From Scandinavium goeteborgense (GTDB lineage: Bacteria; Pseudomonadota; Gammaproteobacteria; Enterobacterales; Enterobacteriaceae), in NCBI RefSeq assembly GCF_003935895.2, contig NZ_CP054058.1, forward strand, positions 992,001-1,056,000: a stretch of DNA of 64,000 nt, given 5' to 3'. Positions 16,930 through 25,264 of the stretch are shown one piece after another (position 1 is the first letter of the stretch; every line of letters starts with the position of its first letter). The notes beneath the pieces were generated by a model that saw only the letters and a program-made list of their open reading frames with translations, was not told the origin of the DNA and searched no databases. The translations under genes were made by a program, and so were the position numbers.

Positions 16930-18587
16930 TGTCAAAATCCCAGAAGTTTAACGCCTCGATTAATTTCGGGGCGTCGCTTGACCCGTCAATGTCGCGGACC
17001 CTCAAAGGGCTGACGCGCGGCATCGACGATATCAGCGAGGAATCAGCGAAGGCGGCAAAATCACAGACGGCCTGGATGCGTCAGGTGAAAGCAGGCTCTG
17101 CGGGGACTACCGCACAGATAAAGAATATGGAACGGGCGACGGATACGCTCGTGAAAAAGCAGGCTTCACTGGAGAAACAGATCCGTGAAGGCGTACGCGC
17201 AGGGAAAGACGTGTCAGACCTTGCGAGCGAATACCAGCGTGTTGCCGCCGGGATAGGGCGGGCAGAGCACGCGCTATCCCGATTGAATGCCCAGCAGGAA
17301 CGCGAGAATAAGCAGGCTGAGAAACAGAAACGCCGCGATGAACACTGGGGCCGAATGAAGGCCATGCCAGGCAAGGCGCTGTCGTTTGGTGCCAGCACGC
17401 TAATCAGCGCGCCGGTCGCTATTGCTGGCGCTGGCGTGGCGGGTATTACCGGGCTGATGGGCGGTGCACTGGCGCTTAACAAAAAGACTGCGGAGGAGTA
17501 TCGCCTGTCGAAGCAGTACGGCATGTCATACCAGAGCTACAAGAACGGCAGTATTCTCGCGGAGCAGGCCGGGCTGAACGGTGAAAACTACGGGGACCTG
17601 TCAGAAGAGCTGAGTAACAAGCTGGGTGAGCAAGGCAATGATAAATCGCTAAATCCGTTGCTGGCCCAGATCGGTATGAACAAAACGCAGATGACGGGCA
17701 GCAAACAGCAGCAGTTTGATCAGGTGATGCAGGCTATCTCCGTCGGCATCAAAAATAAGAGCCTGACAGCCCAGCAGGGCGAATCACTTGCCGACCAGCT
17801 GATGGGCGGTGAAGCCAACAAGCTCGTGACCTACATCGCCAGCACCGGCAAATCCTTCAAGGAAGTGATGGATAACGCCGCTCAGCTCAACAATGTGTCT
17901 GAGGATGAAGCACGTGCTGCGGCTGAGTCGAGTCAGGTTATCAGCAATCTCTGGACGTCCGGGGAAACCGCTTTGCAGGGTATGGCCGGGGAGTTAGGTA
18001 AGGCATTCGAACCGCAGCTGAAAGCATGGGAGCAACAGGCTACGCAATGGATCAGTAACAATAAACAGCAGATCGCGAATGAAATCACTGAGTGGGTGAA
18101 AGGTGGTGGTCCGGAGCGAATTGTCCACGGACTGGAAACCTTCGGGCGTGCTGTTTCACAGGTTGTGAAATGGATAGACGCAATCCTGCCTGAAAACGAT
18201 GAACGATCCCCGGCGCAGATGACTACAGCACAGGACGCCAGGCAACGCGCCATCGAAACTGAAGAACAGAAGCAGGGTGTGAGTTCTCTGGGTTATCAGG
18301 AATCCATCAATGTCGCCAACGCCGGTGAGCAATCGTGGAAGGACGCCCATAGCCAGGCCAGAGTCCCGGATGGCGTTAACTTTGATGACAAGACATTCGG
18401 TGTGCCAGTCCCGTCGCTGAAAGCTCCGGCACCGCAGCAGACGAACCACGTCAATATCACGGTGAACACGCTACCTGGGCAGGATCCGACGGAGTTTGGC
18501 CAGGGGGTCTACGACGCTTTCAACAAAGCGACGCCTGGCGTACCGGATTCGGGCGGGGCTGACACATTCGATATTCCAGCATTCTGA
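16929..18587 (+). CDS. Tail tape measure protein gpT
   Basis: A 552-residue tape measure protein. The N-terminal 150 residues are highly charged and coiled-coil-like (LVKKQASLEKQIREG). A hydrophobic, Ala/Gly-rich stretch at about 150-180 (ISAPVAIAGAGVAGITGLMG) resembles a membrane-inserting segment. The rest is helical with many Gln. Length sets tail length; P2 gpT is 815 residues, so the tail should be shorter than P2's. The start overlaps the stop of E+E' (TAATG). Confidence 0.88.
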   Translation: MSKSQKFNASINFGASLDPSMSRTLKGLTRGIDDISEESAKAAKSQTAWMRQVKAGSAGTTAQIKNMERATDTLVKKQASLEKQIREGVRAGKDVSDLASEYQRVAAGIGRAEHALSRLNAQQERENKQAEKQKRRDEHWGRMKAMPGKALSFGASTLISAPVAIAGAGVAGITGLMGGALALNKKTAEEYRLSKQYGMSYQSYKNGSILAEQAGLNGENYGDLSEELSNKLGEQGNDKSLNPLLAQIGMNKTQMTGSKQQQFDQVMQAISVGIKNKSLTAQQGESLADQLMGGEANKLVTYIASTGKSFKEVMDNAAQLNNVSEDEARAAAESSQVISNLWTSGETALQGMAGELGKAFEPQLKAWEQQATQWISNNKQQIANEITEWVKGGGPERIVHGLETFGRAVSQVVKWIDAILPENDERSPAQMTTAQDARQRAIETEEQKQGVSSLGYQESINVANAGEQSWKDAHSQARVPDGVNFDDKTFGVPVPSLKAPAPQQTNHVNITVNTLPGQDPTEFGQGVYDAFNKATPGVPDSGGADTFDIPAF

Positions 18588-18597
18588 GGAGCACGCT

Positions 18598-18804
18598 GTG
18601 CAATACACAACGAAAGACGGCGAACGGCTGGATATTATCTGCGCCCGCCATTACGCGGCGGTCAATAACACCTTTGAAGCCGTTCTCTTTTCACCTCACA
18701 ACTATGACCTGACAACGAATGAAGTTTTCAATGCCGGTTCAACCTTCGACCTCCCTGTCGTAAAACCCGCAGAGAAGAAAACAAAAACATCACTCTGGGA
18801 TTAA
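18598..18804 (+). CDS. Tail protein gpX (LysM-like)
   Basis: A 68-residue protein of the P2 gpX family (P2 gpX is 67 residues), with the YTTKDGERLDIIC start and the repeated N-rich middle seen in this LysM-like family. I chose a GTG start because GAGGAG lies seven bases upstream, just after the gpT stop; the in-frame ATG further upstream lies inside gpT. Confidence 0.88.
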   Translation: MQYTTKDGERLDIICARHYAAVNNTFEAVLFSPHNYDLTTNEVFNAGSTFDLPVVKPAEKKTKTSLWD

Positions 18805-18807
18805 CCA

Positions 18808-19851
18808 ATGTCTTACATCGATACCGGCAACAAACCATGGCTGCCAAACTTTGCTATTTCCGTCGAGGGTGAAGATATCACCGACGCAGTGCGTGAGAAC
18901 CTGATTGACCTTACGCTGAAAGATTACGGCGGTGATTCCAAAAAGAGTGACCAGATATCATTTGCGGTGGTTTCCCCTGATATGAAATTGCCGGGGAAGG
19001 GCGTGAAGATATCGGTGTCCATGGGCTTCGGTGACGAGCTGGTGGATAAGGGAACCTTCGTGGTTGATTCACGTTCGTCCGGTGGTTCATCTTCACAACC
19101 GCGCGTTATTGAAATCACGGCCCGTGCATTCTCTAAAACGAATGAGCGTGGCCACAGTTCGTTGCAGTCGCAGAAAACACGCTCCTTTGCGTCAGGTACC
19201 TTGATGGGCGATTTAGTCAGTACCATCGCAGCCGAACATGGCTTAACGGCCCGGGTGGATTCAACGCTGGTGGAACAGCCGCTCGCTCATGTTGACCAGC
19301 TTGGTGAAAGCGATATGAATTTACTGACCCGGATGGCGGCGCAGTATGGCGCAGTGAGCAAAGTGACGCACGATTACTGGGTGATAACACCCAGAGGGGC
19401 TCAAACTACGGTGAGCGGTAAACCTCTGCCGATGAAAACCATTACACCAGATATGTGCAGTAACTGGCGTTATCACGACACCAGTGATCATCCGGATAGC
19501 GGTCAGTCAGGTGGTGGAACCATCATCGTAAGTTACAGAGATGCGGATGATGGTAATCGGGTTAAAACGCTTACAGTCGGCAGCGGTGAGCCAGTCACCC
19601 ATTACCCGAACGCACAAAAAGATATCCACGGAGCCAGGATCATTGCGGGTGGGTGTTCTGCCCACAGTAAAAAAAAGCAGGCGGGCATGTCACTGCTCCT
19701 GCCAGCTGGGCCTGAGCTCATGGAAATGACGGCCGAAGGGAAAATCGCTACCAATGGATTCGGTAGCGTGGAGGACAGGGAGTGGAAAATGTCCCAGTTA
19801 CACTATCGGCTTACCGAGCAAGGTTTTTCATTAAGTATTGAGCTGGAGTAG
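18808..19851 (+). CDS. Baseplate hub protein gpD (late control D family)
   Basis: A 347-residue protein of the P2 gpD / T4 gp27 family that forms the baseplate hub holding the spike (P2 gpD is 387 residues). Typical features are the N-terminal PNFAISVEGEDIT segment, the VVSPDMKLPGKG and SMGFGDELVDKGTFVVD beta motifs, and a central LTRMAAQYGAVSKV. It is the last recognisable tail gene. Confidence 0.9.
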   Translation: MSYIDTGNKPWLPNFAISVEGEDITDAVRENLIDLTLKDYGGDSKKSDQISFAVVSPDMKLPGKGVKISVSMGFGDELVDKGTFVVDSRSSGGSSSQPRVIEITARAFSKTNERGHSSLQSQKTRSFASGTLMGDLVSTIAAEHGLTARVDSTLVEQPLAHVDQLGESDMNLLTRMAAQYGAVSKVTHDYWVITPRGAQTTVSGKPLPMKTITPDMCSNWRYHDTSDHPDSGQSGGGTIIVSYRDADDGNRVKTLTVGSGEPVTHYPNAQKDIHGARIIAGGCSAHSKKKQAGMSLLLPAGPELMEMTAEGKIATNGFGSVEDREWKMSQLHYRLTEQGFSLSIELE

Positions 19852-20081
19852 ATCGCCGTAAAAGGTTTTCCTGCTTATTAATAATAAATCATTTAATGTT
19901 TTTATAGGGGCTGACCCTTTCTTTCATTTGAAATCCCTCACTCCTGCAAATTGATCCATATCAAGAATGACGTACATTTATACATTCACTGAATTGATTG
20001 ATTCGAGTTTAAAAATAAATTTAGTGTATATTGCCATCAGGTTGAATTTATACAATTCTATTTCCAAAGATGGTAATAATA

Positions 20082-20942
20082 ATGAATAAAATGTTGATTG
20101 CATTATTCGTAGGCATTTCTTTATCCGCAAATGCAATGGATGTACCACAAGCAAACGAAGAAGTAGCCCATGCTGAAAGGAATTATTCAGCAGCAGTAGG
20201 AAGTTATAACAATGCAGCGCACCAGTTAGGTTCTGGTGTAAATAGTTCGAGTTATGAATCACAGCTTAATGATGCAGCTGCCGCGCGTGCGCAGGCTTAT
20301 GCAGATCAAAGAAGTGCTATTCAGAATCAGCAATCACAAGCAATTAGAAATTATGGGGTCAAAACAAATTCGGAAGGGAATCCGGTTAGCATGGTAGCAG
20401 GGGTAAAGAATGACCCTACAGGCAATCCAGTTAATATGGTAGCAGGGGTAAAGAATGACCCTACAGGCAATCCAGTTAATATGGTGGCAGGGGTAAAAAA
20501 TGACCCTACAGGAAATCCAGTTAATATGGTGGCAGGGATAAAGAATGACCCTACAGGCAATCCAGTTAACATGGTAGTAGGAGTAAAAAATGACCCTACA
20601 GGTCTTCCGGTTAGCATGGTAGCAGGTACGAAAGTTAATCCTACAGGTCATAACGTTATCAATGTTGCCGCTTCTACGCTTTCACCTTCAACCAAAGTGA
20701 TAACGGATAAAGGAGTTGTCACGGCTGCAACACTTCCAAAAAATGCACAAGTTACAGTTCAATTTGACAGCGCATTTAATAAATCGGTGAAAGGTAGTAA
20801 TGGTCACGCTACTGGGGGTAGCCATAGTGAGCATGGAACTGGAAATGGGGCTAATAACGCCGCAAACAGTCATAGCTCCCACGGTTTAGGGGGAAGTGAG
20901 TCTATCGGTGGCGGTCATTCAGGTGGCGGTTTCCACTACTAA
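20082..20942 (+). CDS. Secreted protein with a 15-residue tandem repeat, unknown function
   Basis: A 286-residue protein I do not recognise. It has a signal peptide (MNKMLIALFVGISLSANA), an Ala/Gln-rich helical part (residues about 20-90), seven tandem 15-residue units (consensus GVKNDPTGNPVNMVA, residues about 92-196), a short beta-like segment (KVITDKGVVTAATLP) and a Gly/Ser/His-rich tail (SSHGLGGSES, GGGHSGGGFHY) that could bind metal. I chose the ATG that starts the signal peptide; an ATG 12 bases earlier is possible. The DNA is AT-rich, with no ribosome site stronger than AAAGA. It lies after gene D where P2 has ogr, so it is likely cargo, but it could predate the phage. Confidence 0.68.
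   Translation: MNKMLIALFVGISLSANAMDVPQANEEVAHAERNYSAAVGSYNNAAHQLGSGVNSSSYESQLNDAAAARAQAYADQRSAIQNQQSQAIRNYGVKTNSEGNPVSMVAGVKNDPTGNPVNMVAGVKNDPTGNPVNMVAGVKNDPTGNPVNMVAGIKNDPTGNPVNMVVGVKNDPTGLPVSMVAGTKVNPTGHNVINVAASTLSPSTKVITDKGVVTAATLPKNAQVTVQFDSAFNKSVKGSNGHATGGSHSEHGTGNGANNAANSHSSHGLGGSESIGGGHSGGGFHY
20355..20669 (+). repeat. 45-bp tandem repeat, seven units
   Basis: Seven in-frame 45-base units; units 2 to 6 (20400-20624) are nearly identical at base level and units 1 and 7 are degenerate. Each encodes a 15-residue repeat with an NDPTGNPVNMV core. The near identity suggests recent expansion and possible copy-number variation by slippage. Confidence 0.95.
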
Positions 20943-21092
20943 TTTATAAAATTATGCTGAGGTCGGAAAAGACGGTGTGTGAGTTCAGGTTCTAATACCT
21001 ATTTGATACACCGGCTTGTAGTGCCGAGCGCAACCCTGCACACTGATGAAAATAATTAAGCTATTGAGAACGATTCCGAGTGGCGATGGATG

Positions 21093-21290
21093 CTATGCAT
21101 TGCAGAAGAAGATGCAATTGTTTTCGGGTTCGCTCAACAGCGATACTTGTGTGGCATGCGCGACGTAGTCGTGTCCGATCGGTTCCGGGGCATAGTGAAT
21201 GTCGAGTTCAACTTTTTCAGTCAGGTTGGTAAGGTAATCTTCGCGAGTTTGGTATTGCGCAAAATGGCCACACAGAGGTTCCTCCAGTTG
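21093..21290 (-). pseudogene. Protein-like fragment, no start codon
   Basis: On the minus strand a 65-residue open frame with protein-like composition (CGHFAQYQTREDYL, HYAPEPIGHDYVAHA) ends at a TAG and is closed upstream by a stop with no start codon. It looks like the C-terminal remnant of a gene that once entered from the ssrA side. I do not recognise the family, and a chance open frame is possible. Confidence 0.35.
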
Positions 21291-21313
21291 TCAGCCTGAA
21301 AGGGTAGGGATGT

Positions 21314-21338
21314 AAAAAAGCCCGCGTAAGCGGGCTTT
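21314..21338 (-). terminator. Terminator downstream of ssrA
   Basis: AAAGCCCGC and GCGGGCTTT pair around GTAA. Read on the minus strand the stem is followed by six T. It lies about 130 bases past the tmRNA 3' end and would end the tmRNA precursor or protect the gene from prophage transcription. Confidence 0.8.
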
Positions 21339-21466
21339 CTCGTCACTCGGGAGCCGCGGCTCCTTTGCGTATCCTTTTTTGTCTCATTACCGTCTGGTCG
21401 GTGTACTACTGAGACGACTAACTTCCTGTTTTTATTAGTGCTGTCCTTGCACTGTCCAATCATGAT

Positions 21467-21500
21467 TGGTGGAGCTGGGGGGATTTGAACCCCCGTCCGA
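21467..21500. other. Presumed prophage attachment site in the ssrA 3' end
   Basis: Phage-derived sequence stops at the 3' end of the tmRNA gene, a frequent integration target. The matching direct repeat would lie at the left prophage end outside the window, so the core cannot be defined here. Confidence 0.5.
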
Positions 21501-21829
21501 AATTCCTACATCCTCGGTACTACATGCTTAGTCAGTCTTTACATTCGCCGGGCAGCTGCGGACAGACACGCCACTACCAGACTAGCCTGATTAGTTTTAG
21601 CGATTTCACCCCAGGCAGGATGTCCACGCGATCTCTTTTGGTTTTGACCTCTCTTGATCCCCGTCTTAAGAGCGGAAGCTAGGGAGAGAGGGCTCTTAGC
21701 AGGTTATTAAGCTGCTAAAGCGTAGTTTTCGTCGTTTGCGACTATTTTTTTGCGGCTTTTTACGAGGCAAACCGCCCCTCGGCATGCACCTTGGGTTTCG
21801 CAAATCCCGTCGAATCCAGAATCAGCCCC
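21467..21829 (-). ncRNA. ssrA: Transfer-messenger RNA (tmRNA)
   Basis: The 363-base minus-strand gene starts with GGGGCTGATTCTGGATTCGA and ends with CCAGCTCCACCA, closely matching E. coli ssrA. The tag frame (21707-21739) reads ANDENYALAA followed by a stop. tmRNA with SmpB rescues stalled ribosomes and tags their products for proteolysis. The T arm reads GGGGG TTCAAAT CCCCC, differing from E. coli by compensating changes that keep the stem. The prophage abuts the 3' end, as for other ssrA-integrated elements. Confidence 0.98.
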
Positions 21830-21844
21830 AATGTGTCTGGTCCG

Positions 21845-21850
21845 AGTATA
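21845..21850 (-). promoter_or_regulatory. ssrA promoter -10 box
   Basis: TATACT on the minus strand lies 16 bases upstream of the mature tmRNA 5' end. A recognisable -35 hexamer at 17 bases is weak (GGCATT). It sits in the 71-base gap between the secretion adaptor gene and ssrA. Confidence 0.55.
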
Positions 21851-21900
21851 ACAGACCTCTTACCTCCAATGCCACCGCCATAACCCCTATAAACGCTCAC

Positions 21901-23091
21901 TTATCGCTCACGCAGCGCCTCTTTTGCACGGTTGAACGGTTTGATCAGGTAATCCATGACGGTTTTCTCGCCGGTTTTGATGTCCACGCTGGCGACCATC
22001 CCCGGTGATATCGAAAATTTGTGACCACGTTTGTTCACCAGATAATCCTGATGGGTGCGGATAAATACCCGGTAATACACGATTTCTGGCTTCACTTTAT
22101 CCTGGATGGTGTCTGGGGAAATGGTCTCCACTTCGCCTTCGATGCCGCCGTAAATGGCGTAATCGTAGGCGGTAATTTTGACCAGCGCCCGCTGTCCGGG
22201 GTGGATAAACGCGATGTCGCGCGGCGAAAGTCGGGCCTCGATCAGCAGGTGATCGTCTACGGGGACGATCTCCATCATTTCACCGTTCGGCGGGATAACG
22301 CCGCCGATCGTCGTCACCTGGATATTTTTCACGATCCCGCGCATCGGCGATCGCACCGTCATGCGGGTCACGGAATCTTCGCGACCTTTGATGATCGACG
22401 AGAGCATGTCCACTTCGGCATTGGCTTTCGACAACGCCTCACGCGCCTGCACGTAATACTGCGAGCGCAGGTCGGTGATTTTCAGGCCGAGATCGCTTTT
22501 TTCCCGCTGCAACCGCAGCACTTCCACATGGCTCGCCGCCCCGCTGCGCTGTAGCCGTTCGGTGATCGCCAGCTCTTTATTGACCGAATTTAACGCGTCC
22601 TGCAAATCAGCCTGCGAGTCGATAAGCTGCGCGCGGCGGGATTTATACAGCCGCGTTTCCTGGGCAATAAGATCCGGCCAGGCTTTCAGTGAATCAGGAA
22701 ACTTGAGCGGCAGGTCATTCACTTCGGCATTCAGACGCACGCTGGAGGCCAGCGACGCGCGGTAGCGGGCGGCACTTTCGCCGACGTTAGACTCCGACCG
22801 CGTTGGGTCCAGGCGCGCCACCACTTGGCCCGCCTGGACTTTGTCGCCTTCATGAACCATCAGTTCGGTGACGATCCCGCCGTCAAGCGACTGTAAAACC
22901 TGTTCGCGCGAGCTGGGGATCACCTTTCCGGTGCCGGTCGAGACTTCATCCAGTTGGCCAAACCACGCCCATACGCCGAGGATCAGAAACAGTACGGCGG
23001 AGAGCAGGACGATTTTGCTGGCGCCGGAAAACTCGTTCTCCCGACGAATATCCAGGTCGTCCATGGCGATGTCACGCTGATTGGTTTTCAT
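21901..23091 (-). CDS. bapD: Type I secretion membrane fusion protein, HlyD family
   Basis: A 396-residue periplasmic adaptor that links the inner-membrane ABC exporter to the outer-membrane channel. It has one N-terminal membrane segment (IVLLSAVLFLILGVWAWF, about residues 28-45), a lipoyl/biotinyl-like motif (LQSLDGGIVTELMVHEGDKV), a long coiled-coil hairpin (about 120-245) and the C-terminal HlyD beta domain (MRGIVKNIQVTTIGGVI, then GMVASVDI). The start follows GGTGG and overlaps the ATPase gene by 20 bases. It is the last gene of the bap operon, 71 bases from ssrA on the same strand, with no terminator visible. The bapD name rests on order (A-B-C-D) and location as in Salmonella. Confidence 0.88.
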   Translation of the reverse strand: MKTNQRDIAMDDLDIRRENEFSGASKIVLLSAVLFLILGVWAWFGQLDEVSTGTGKVIPSSREQVLQSLDGGIVTELMVHEGDKVQAGQVVARLDPTRSESNVGESAARYRASLASSVRLNAEVNDLPLKFPDSLKAWPDLIAQETRLYKSRRAQLIDSQADLQDALNSVNKELAITERLQRSGAASHVEVLRLQREKSDLGLKITDLRSQYYVQAREALSKANAEVDMLSSIIKGREDSVTRMTVRSPMRGIVKNIQVTTIGGVIPPNGEMMEIVPVDDHLLIEARLSPRDIAFIHPGQRALVKITAYDYAIYGGIEGEVETISPDTIQDKVKPEIVYYRVFIRTHQDYLVNKRGHKFSISPGMVASVDIKTGEKTVMDYLIKPFNRAKEALRER

Positions 23092-25264
23092 TGTTCCACC
23101 CCCGTCCGCTGGCCGCCGCCGGAACCGGCGAACGGCTGTTGTTCATCGCCTGTGCTTTTGGCGCGTCCATGACCAACTGGCCTTCTTTCAGCACCACCAC
23201 GCGTTCCACCAGTTCCAGCATCGGCACGCGGTGTGTGGCGACGATCAGCGTCCGGTTGCCGAGCCAGTTACCCAGGCGCTGGATAAACTCGCGCTCGGTG
23301 TGTTCATCCAGCGACGCGCTCGGTTCGTCGAGCAGGACGATATTCGGCGAGCGCAGCAGCATGCGCGCCAGCAAAATCGCCTGACGCTGACCGCCGGAAA
23401 GCCCGTTCCCGCCTTCCATTATCGGATGGTCCAGCCCCTTCGGCAGACGTTTGACGAAGCTGTCGGCACCGCAAATTTCCAGCACTTCAAACACTGCTTC
23501 ATCGCTGGCGTGCGGTGCACCGAGGGTCAGATTTTCGCGCAGGGTGCCGAAAAACAGCCGCGCGTTCTGGCTCAGAAAACCGATGTTGCGTCGCAGGTCG
23601 GCCATGTCGATTTGCGAGATGCTGAGGTTGTCGAGCCGCAGATCGCCGTTGATGATTTCTATCCCGCCCGCCAGGGCCTGCAATAACGTGGATTTCCCTG
23701 CGCCGTTGCGCCCGAGCAGGGCCACGCGCTCGCCCGGTAGAATTTCCAGACGTGAAATGCGCAGCGGCACGCGCTGATCTTCGTGGTGATAGCGGAAGTG
23801 CGCGTTCTCAAACACGTAGTGACCGTGGAAAATTTCCTGATGCACCAGCGTTTCGTCGCGCTGAGTTTCGGTCGGCAACTGCATGATGCTGTCGAGCCCG
23901 GTTTTCGCGGCTTTCACCTGCTGCCAGCGGGCCAGCACGCCGCACAGCCCGGCCATAGGCGCAATCATCCGTGACGCCAGCATCGACGCGGCAACCACCG
24001 AACCGGTGGTCAGCGTGCCTTCAATCACCAGCGGCGCGCCGAATAGAATCACCGCCGCGTAGACCAGGCTTTGCACAGACATTCCCCAGCCAATAAGCCC
24101 CTGCGTCACTTTGCGGGTGCGCAGCCCGGATTCACCGGTGATGCGAATGTAGCTGTTCCACTGCTGTAAAAAACGGTTTTCCGCCTGCATCAGTTTGATG
24201 TCTTCCAGCCCCTGCACGCTTTCCACGAGTACCGCGTTGCGCAGGGTCGATTCGTGCGCTGACTGGTTGGCGAGAATCGCGAGTTTTTTCTGCAGCAGCA
24301 AGCCGGGCAGCACCATCAATACCGCGGCAATCGGTGCGATCCAGGACAGCTGCGGGGCGATGATCCCGAGCACAATAACGAACAGGAAAAAGAACGGCAG
24401 ATCGACCAGCGTCGAAAGCGTGGACGAGGTGATCATTTCGCGGATCTGCTCCAACTCGCGCAGCTGAGAAATGAAACTGCCGGTGGAGCGGGGCACGGCG
24501 CTGTTGCGCAGCCGCAGGGCGTGGCTGAAGACGCGGTCGGAAATACGCATGTCGGCGCGTTTGCCGAGCACGTCCATGATGTGCGTGCGTGCTTCACGCA
24601 GCAGAAAACCGAAGATCACGGAAATCAGTACCCCGGTCGCCAGCACGTACAGCGTCGGGTAGGACTGCGCCGGGATCACCCGGTCATACACCTGCATCGA
24701 AAAGACGATCCCGGCCAGCGACAGCACGTTAACCAAAAATGCGGCGATCATCACCGGGATGTACGGGCGAAGATCCTGCAACACTAACCCTTTCATCCAG
24801 TCGGGGCTGAAGCGGGAAACGTAGGTGTCGACGCGGCTGTCCTTGAGCGCCGACAGCGGGCGTAGGGCCGCGACATATTTCACCGACGATAACAGTTCGC
24901 TGGCGACCACGCGGTTGCTTTCGCCGTCACCGTCAATCATGAACACGTCGACCGCATCTTCGCCGTTGAAGTGCTCGATCACCGCCAGCTGGCCGTCATC
25001 CAGTTCCGCTACCACTGGCAGTCGCCATTGGCTGAACGCGTGTTCGTTGAGGGTGAGCTGATGGAACGACAGCCCGGCCTGACGCGAAAGTTGCGTCAGG
25101 GCCGGAGTGTGCGTTTTACCTTTAAACCACGGGGCGTTGGCCTGAATCGCACCTGGCGAACAAACCACCCGATAGTGGGCCGCGACGTGACCGATCGCCA
25201 GCGCCCAGTTGCTGAGGGCATGGTCGCTGATGAGTTCTTCAACAGGAGGAGCGGCACGGGTCAT
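23072..25264 (-). CDS. bapC: Type I secretion ABC exporter with degenerate peptidase-like domain
   Basis: A 730-residue LapB-type exporter. Residues 1 to about 145 are a C39 peptidase-like domain without the catalytic Cys, a substrate-binding feature of RTX/adhesin exporters. Residues about 165-450 form the six-helix membrane domain (PYIPVMIAAFLVNVLSLAGIV, then IIAPQLSWIAPIAAVLMVLPG). The ATPase domain has Walker A GRNGAGKST, signature LSGGQRQ and Walker B IVLLDEPSASLD. It powers export of the giant adhesin. It overlaps bapB by ATGA. Confidence 0.93.
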   Translation of the reverse strand: MTRAAPPVEELISDHALSNWALAIGHVAAHYRVVCSPGAIQANAPWFKGKTHTPALTQLSRQAGLSFHQLTLNEHAFSQWRLPVVAELDDGQLAVIEHFNGEDAVDVFMIDGDGESNRVVASELLSSVKYVAALRPLSALKDSRVDTYVSRFSPDWMKGLVLQDLRPYIPVMIAAFLVNVLSLAGIVFSMQVYDRVIPAQSYPTLYVLATGVLISVIFGFLLREARTHIMDVLGKRADMRISDRVFSHALRLRNSAVPRSTGSFISQLRELEQIREMITSSTLSTLVDLPFFFLFVIVLGIIAPQLSWIAPIAAVLMVLPGLLLQKKLAILANQSAHESTLRNAVLVESVQGLEDIKLMQAENRFLQQWNSYIRITGESGLRTRKVTQGLIGWGMSVQSLVYAAVILFGAPLVIEGTLTTGSVVAASMLASRMIAPMAGLCGVLARWQQVKAAKTGLDSIMQLPTETQRDETLVHQEIFHGHYVFENAHFRYHHEDQRVPLRISRLEILPGERVALLGRNGAGKSTLLQALAGGIEIINGDLRLDNLSISQIDMADLRRNIGFLSQNARLFFGTLRENLTLGAPHASDEAVFEVLEICGADSFVKRLPKGLDHPIMEGGNGLSGGQRQAILLARMLLRSPNIVLLDEPSASLDEHTEREFIQRLGNWLGNRTLIVATHRVPMLELVERVVVLKEGQLVMDAPKAQAMNNSRSPVPAAASGRGWNNENQSA

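Larger units (their letters stand above)
20943..21466. other. AT-rich prophage right end between repeat gene and ssrA
   Basis: No intact gene is visible. The stretch holds a decayed minus-strand coding fragment and one terminator (both listed separately) and then runs into the 3' end of ssrA, the presumed phage attachment site. No integrase, excisionase or ogr gene is present here. Confidence 0.6.

Noticed and set aside
20334-20651. Minus-strand frames opposite the tandem repeat, themselves repetitive
   Set aside because: They arise because the repeat unit length is divisible by three; the plus frame has the signal peptide and start context.
20355-20669. Direct repeats resembling a CRISPR array
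   Set aside because: The 45-base units are contiguous with no unique spacers and encode an in-frame 15-residue repeat.
21090-21299. Plus-strand 69-codon frame near ssrA
   Set aside because: No ribosome site, no recognisable protein; the minus strand of the same stretch looks more protein-like.
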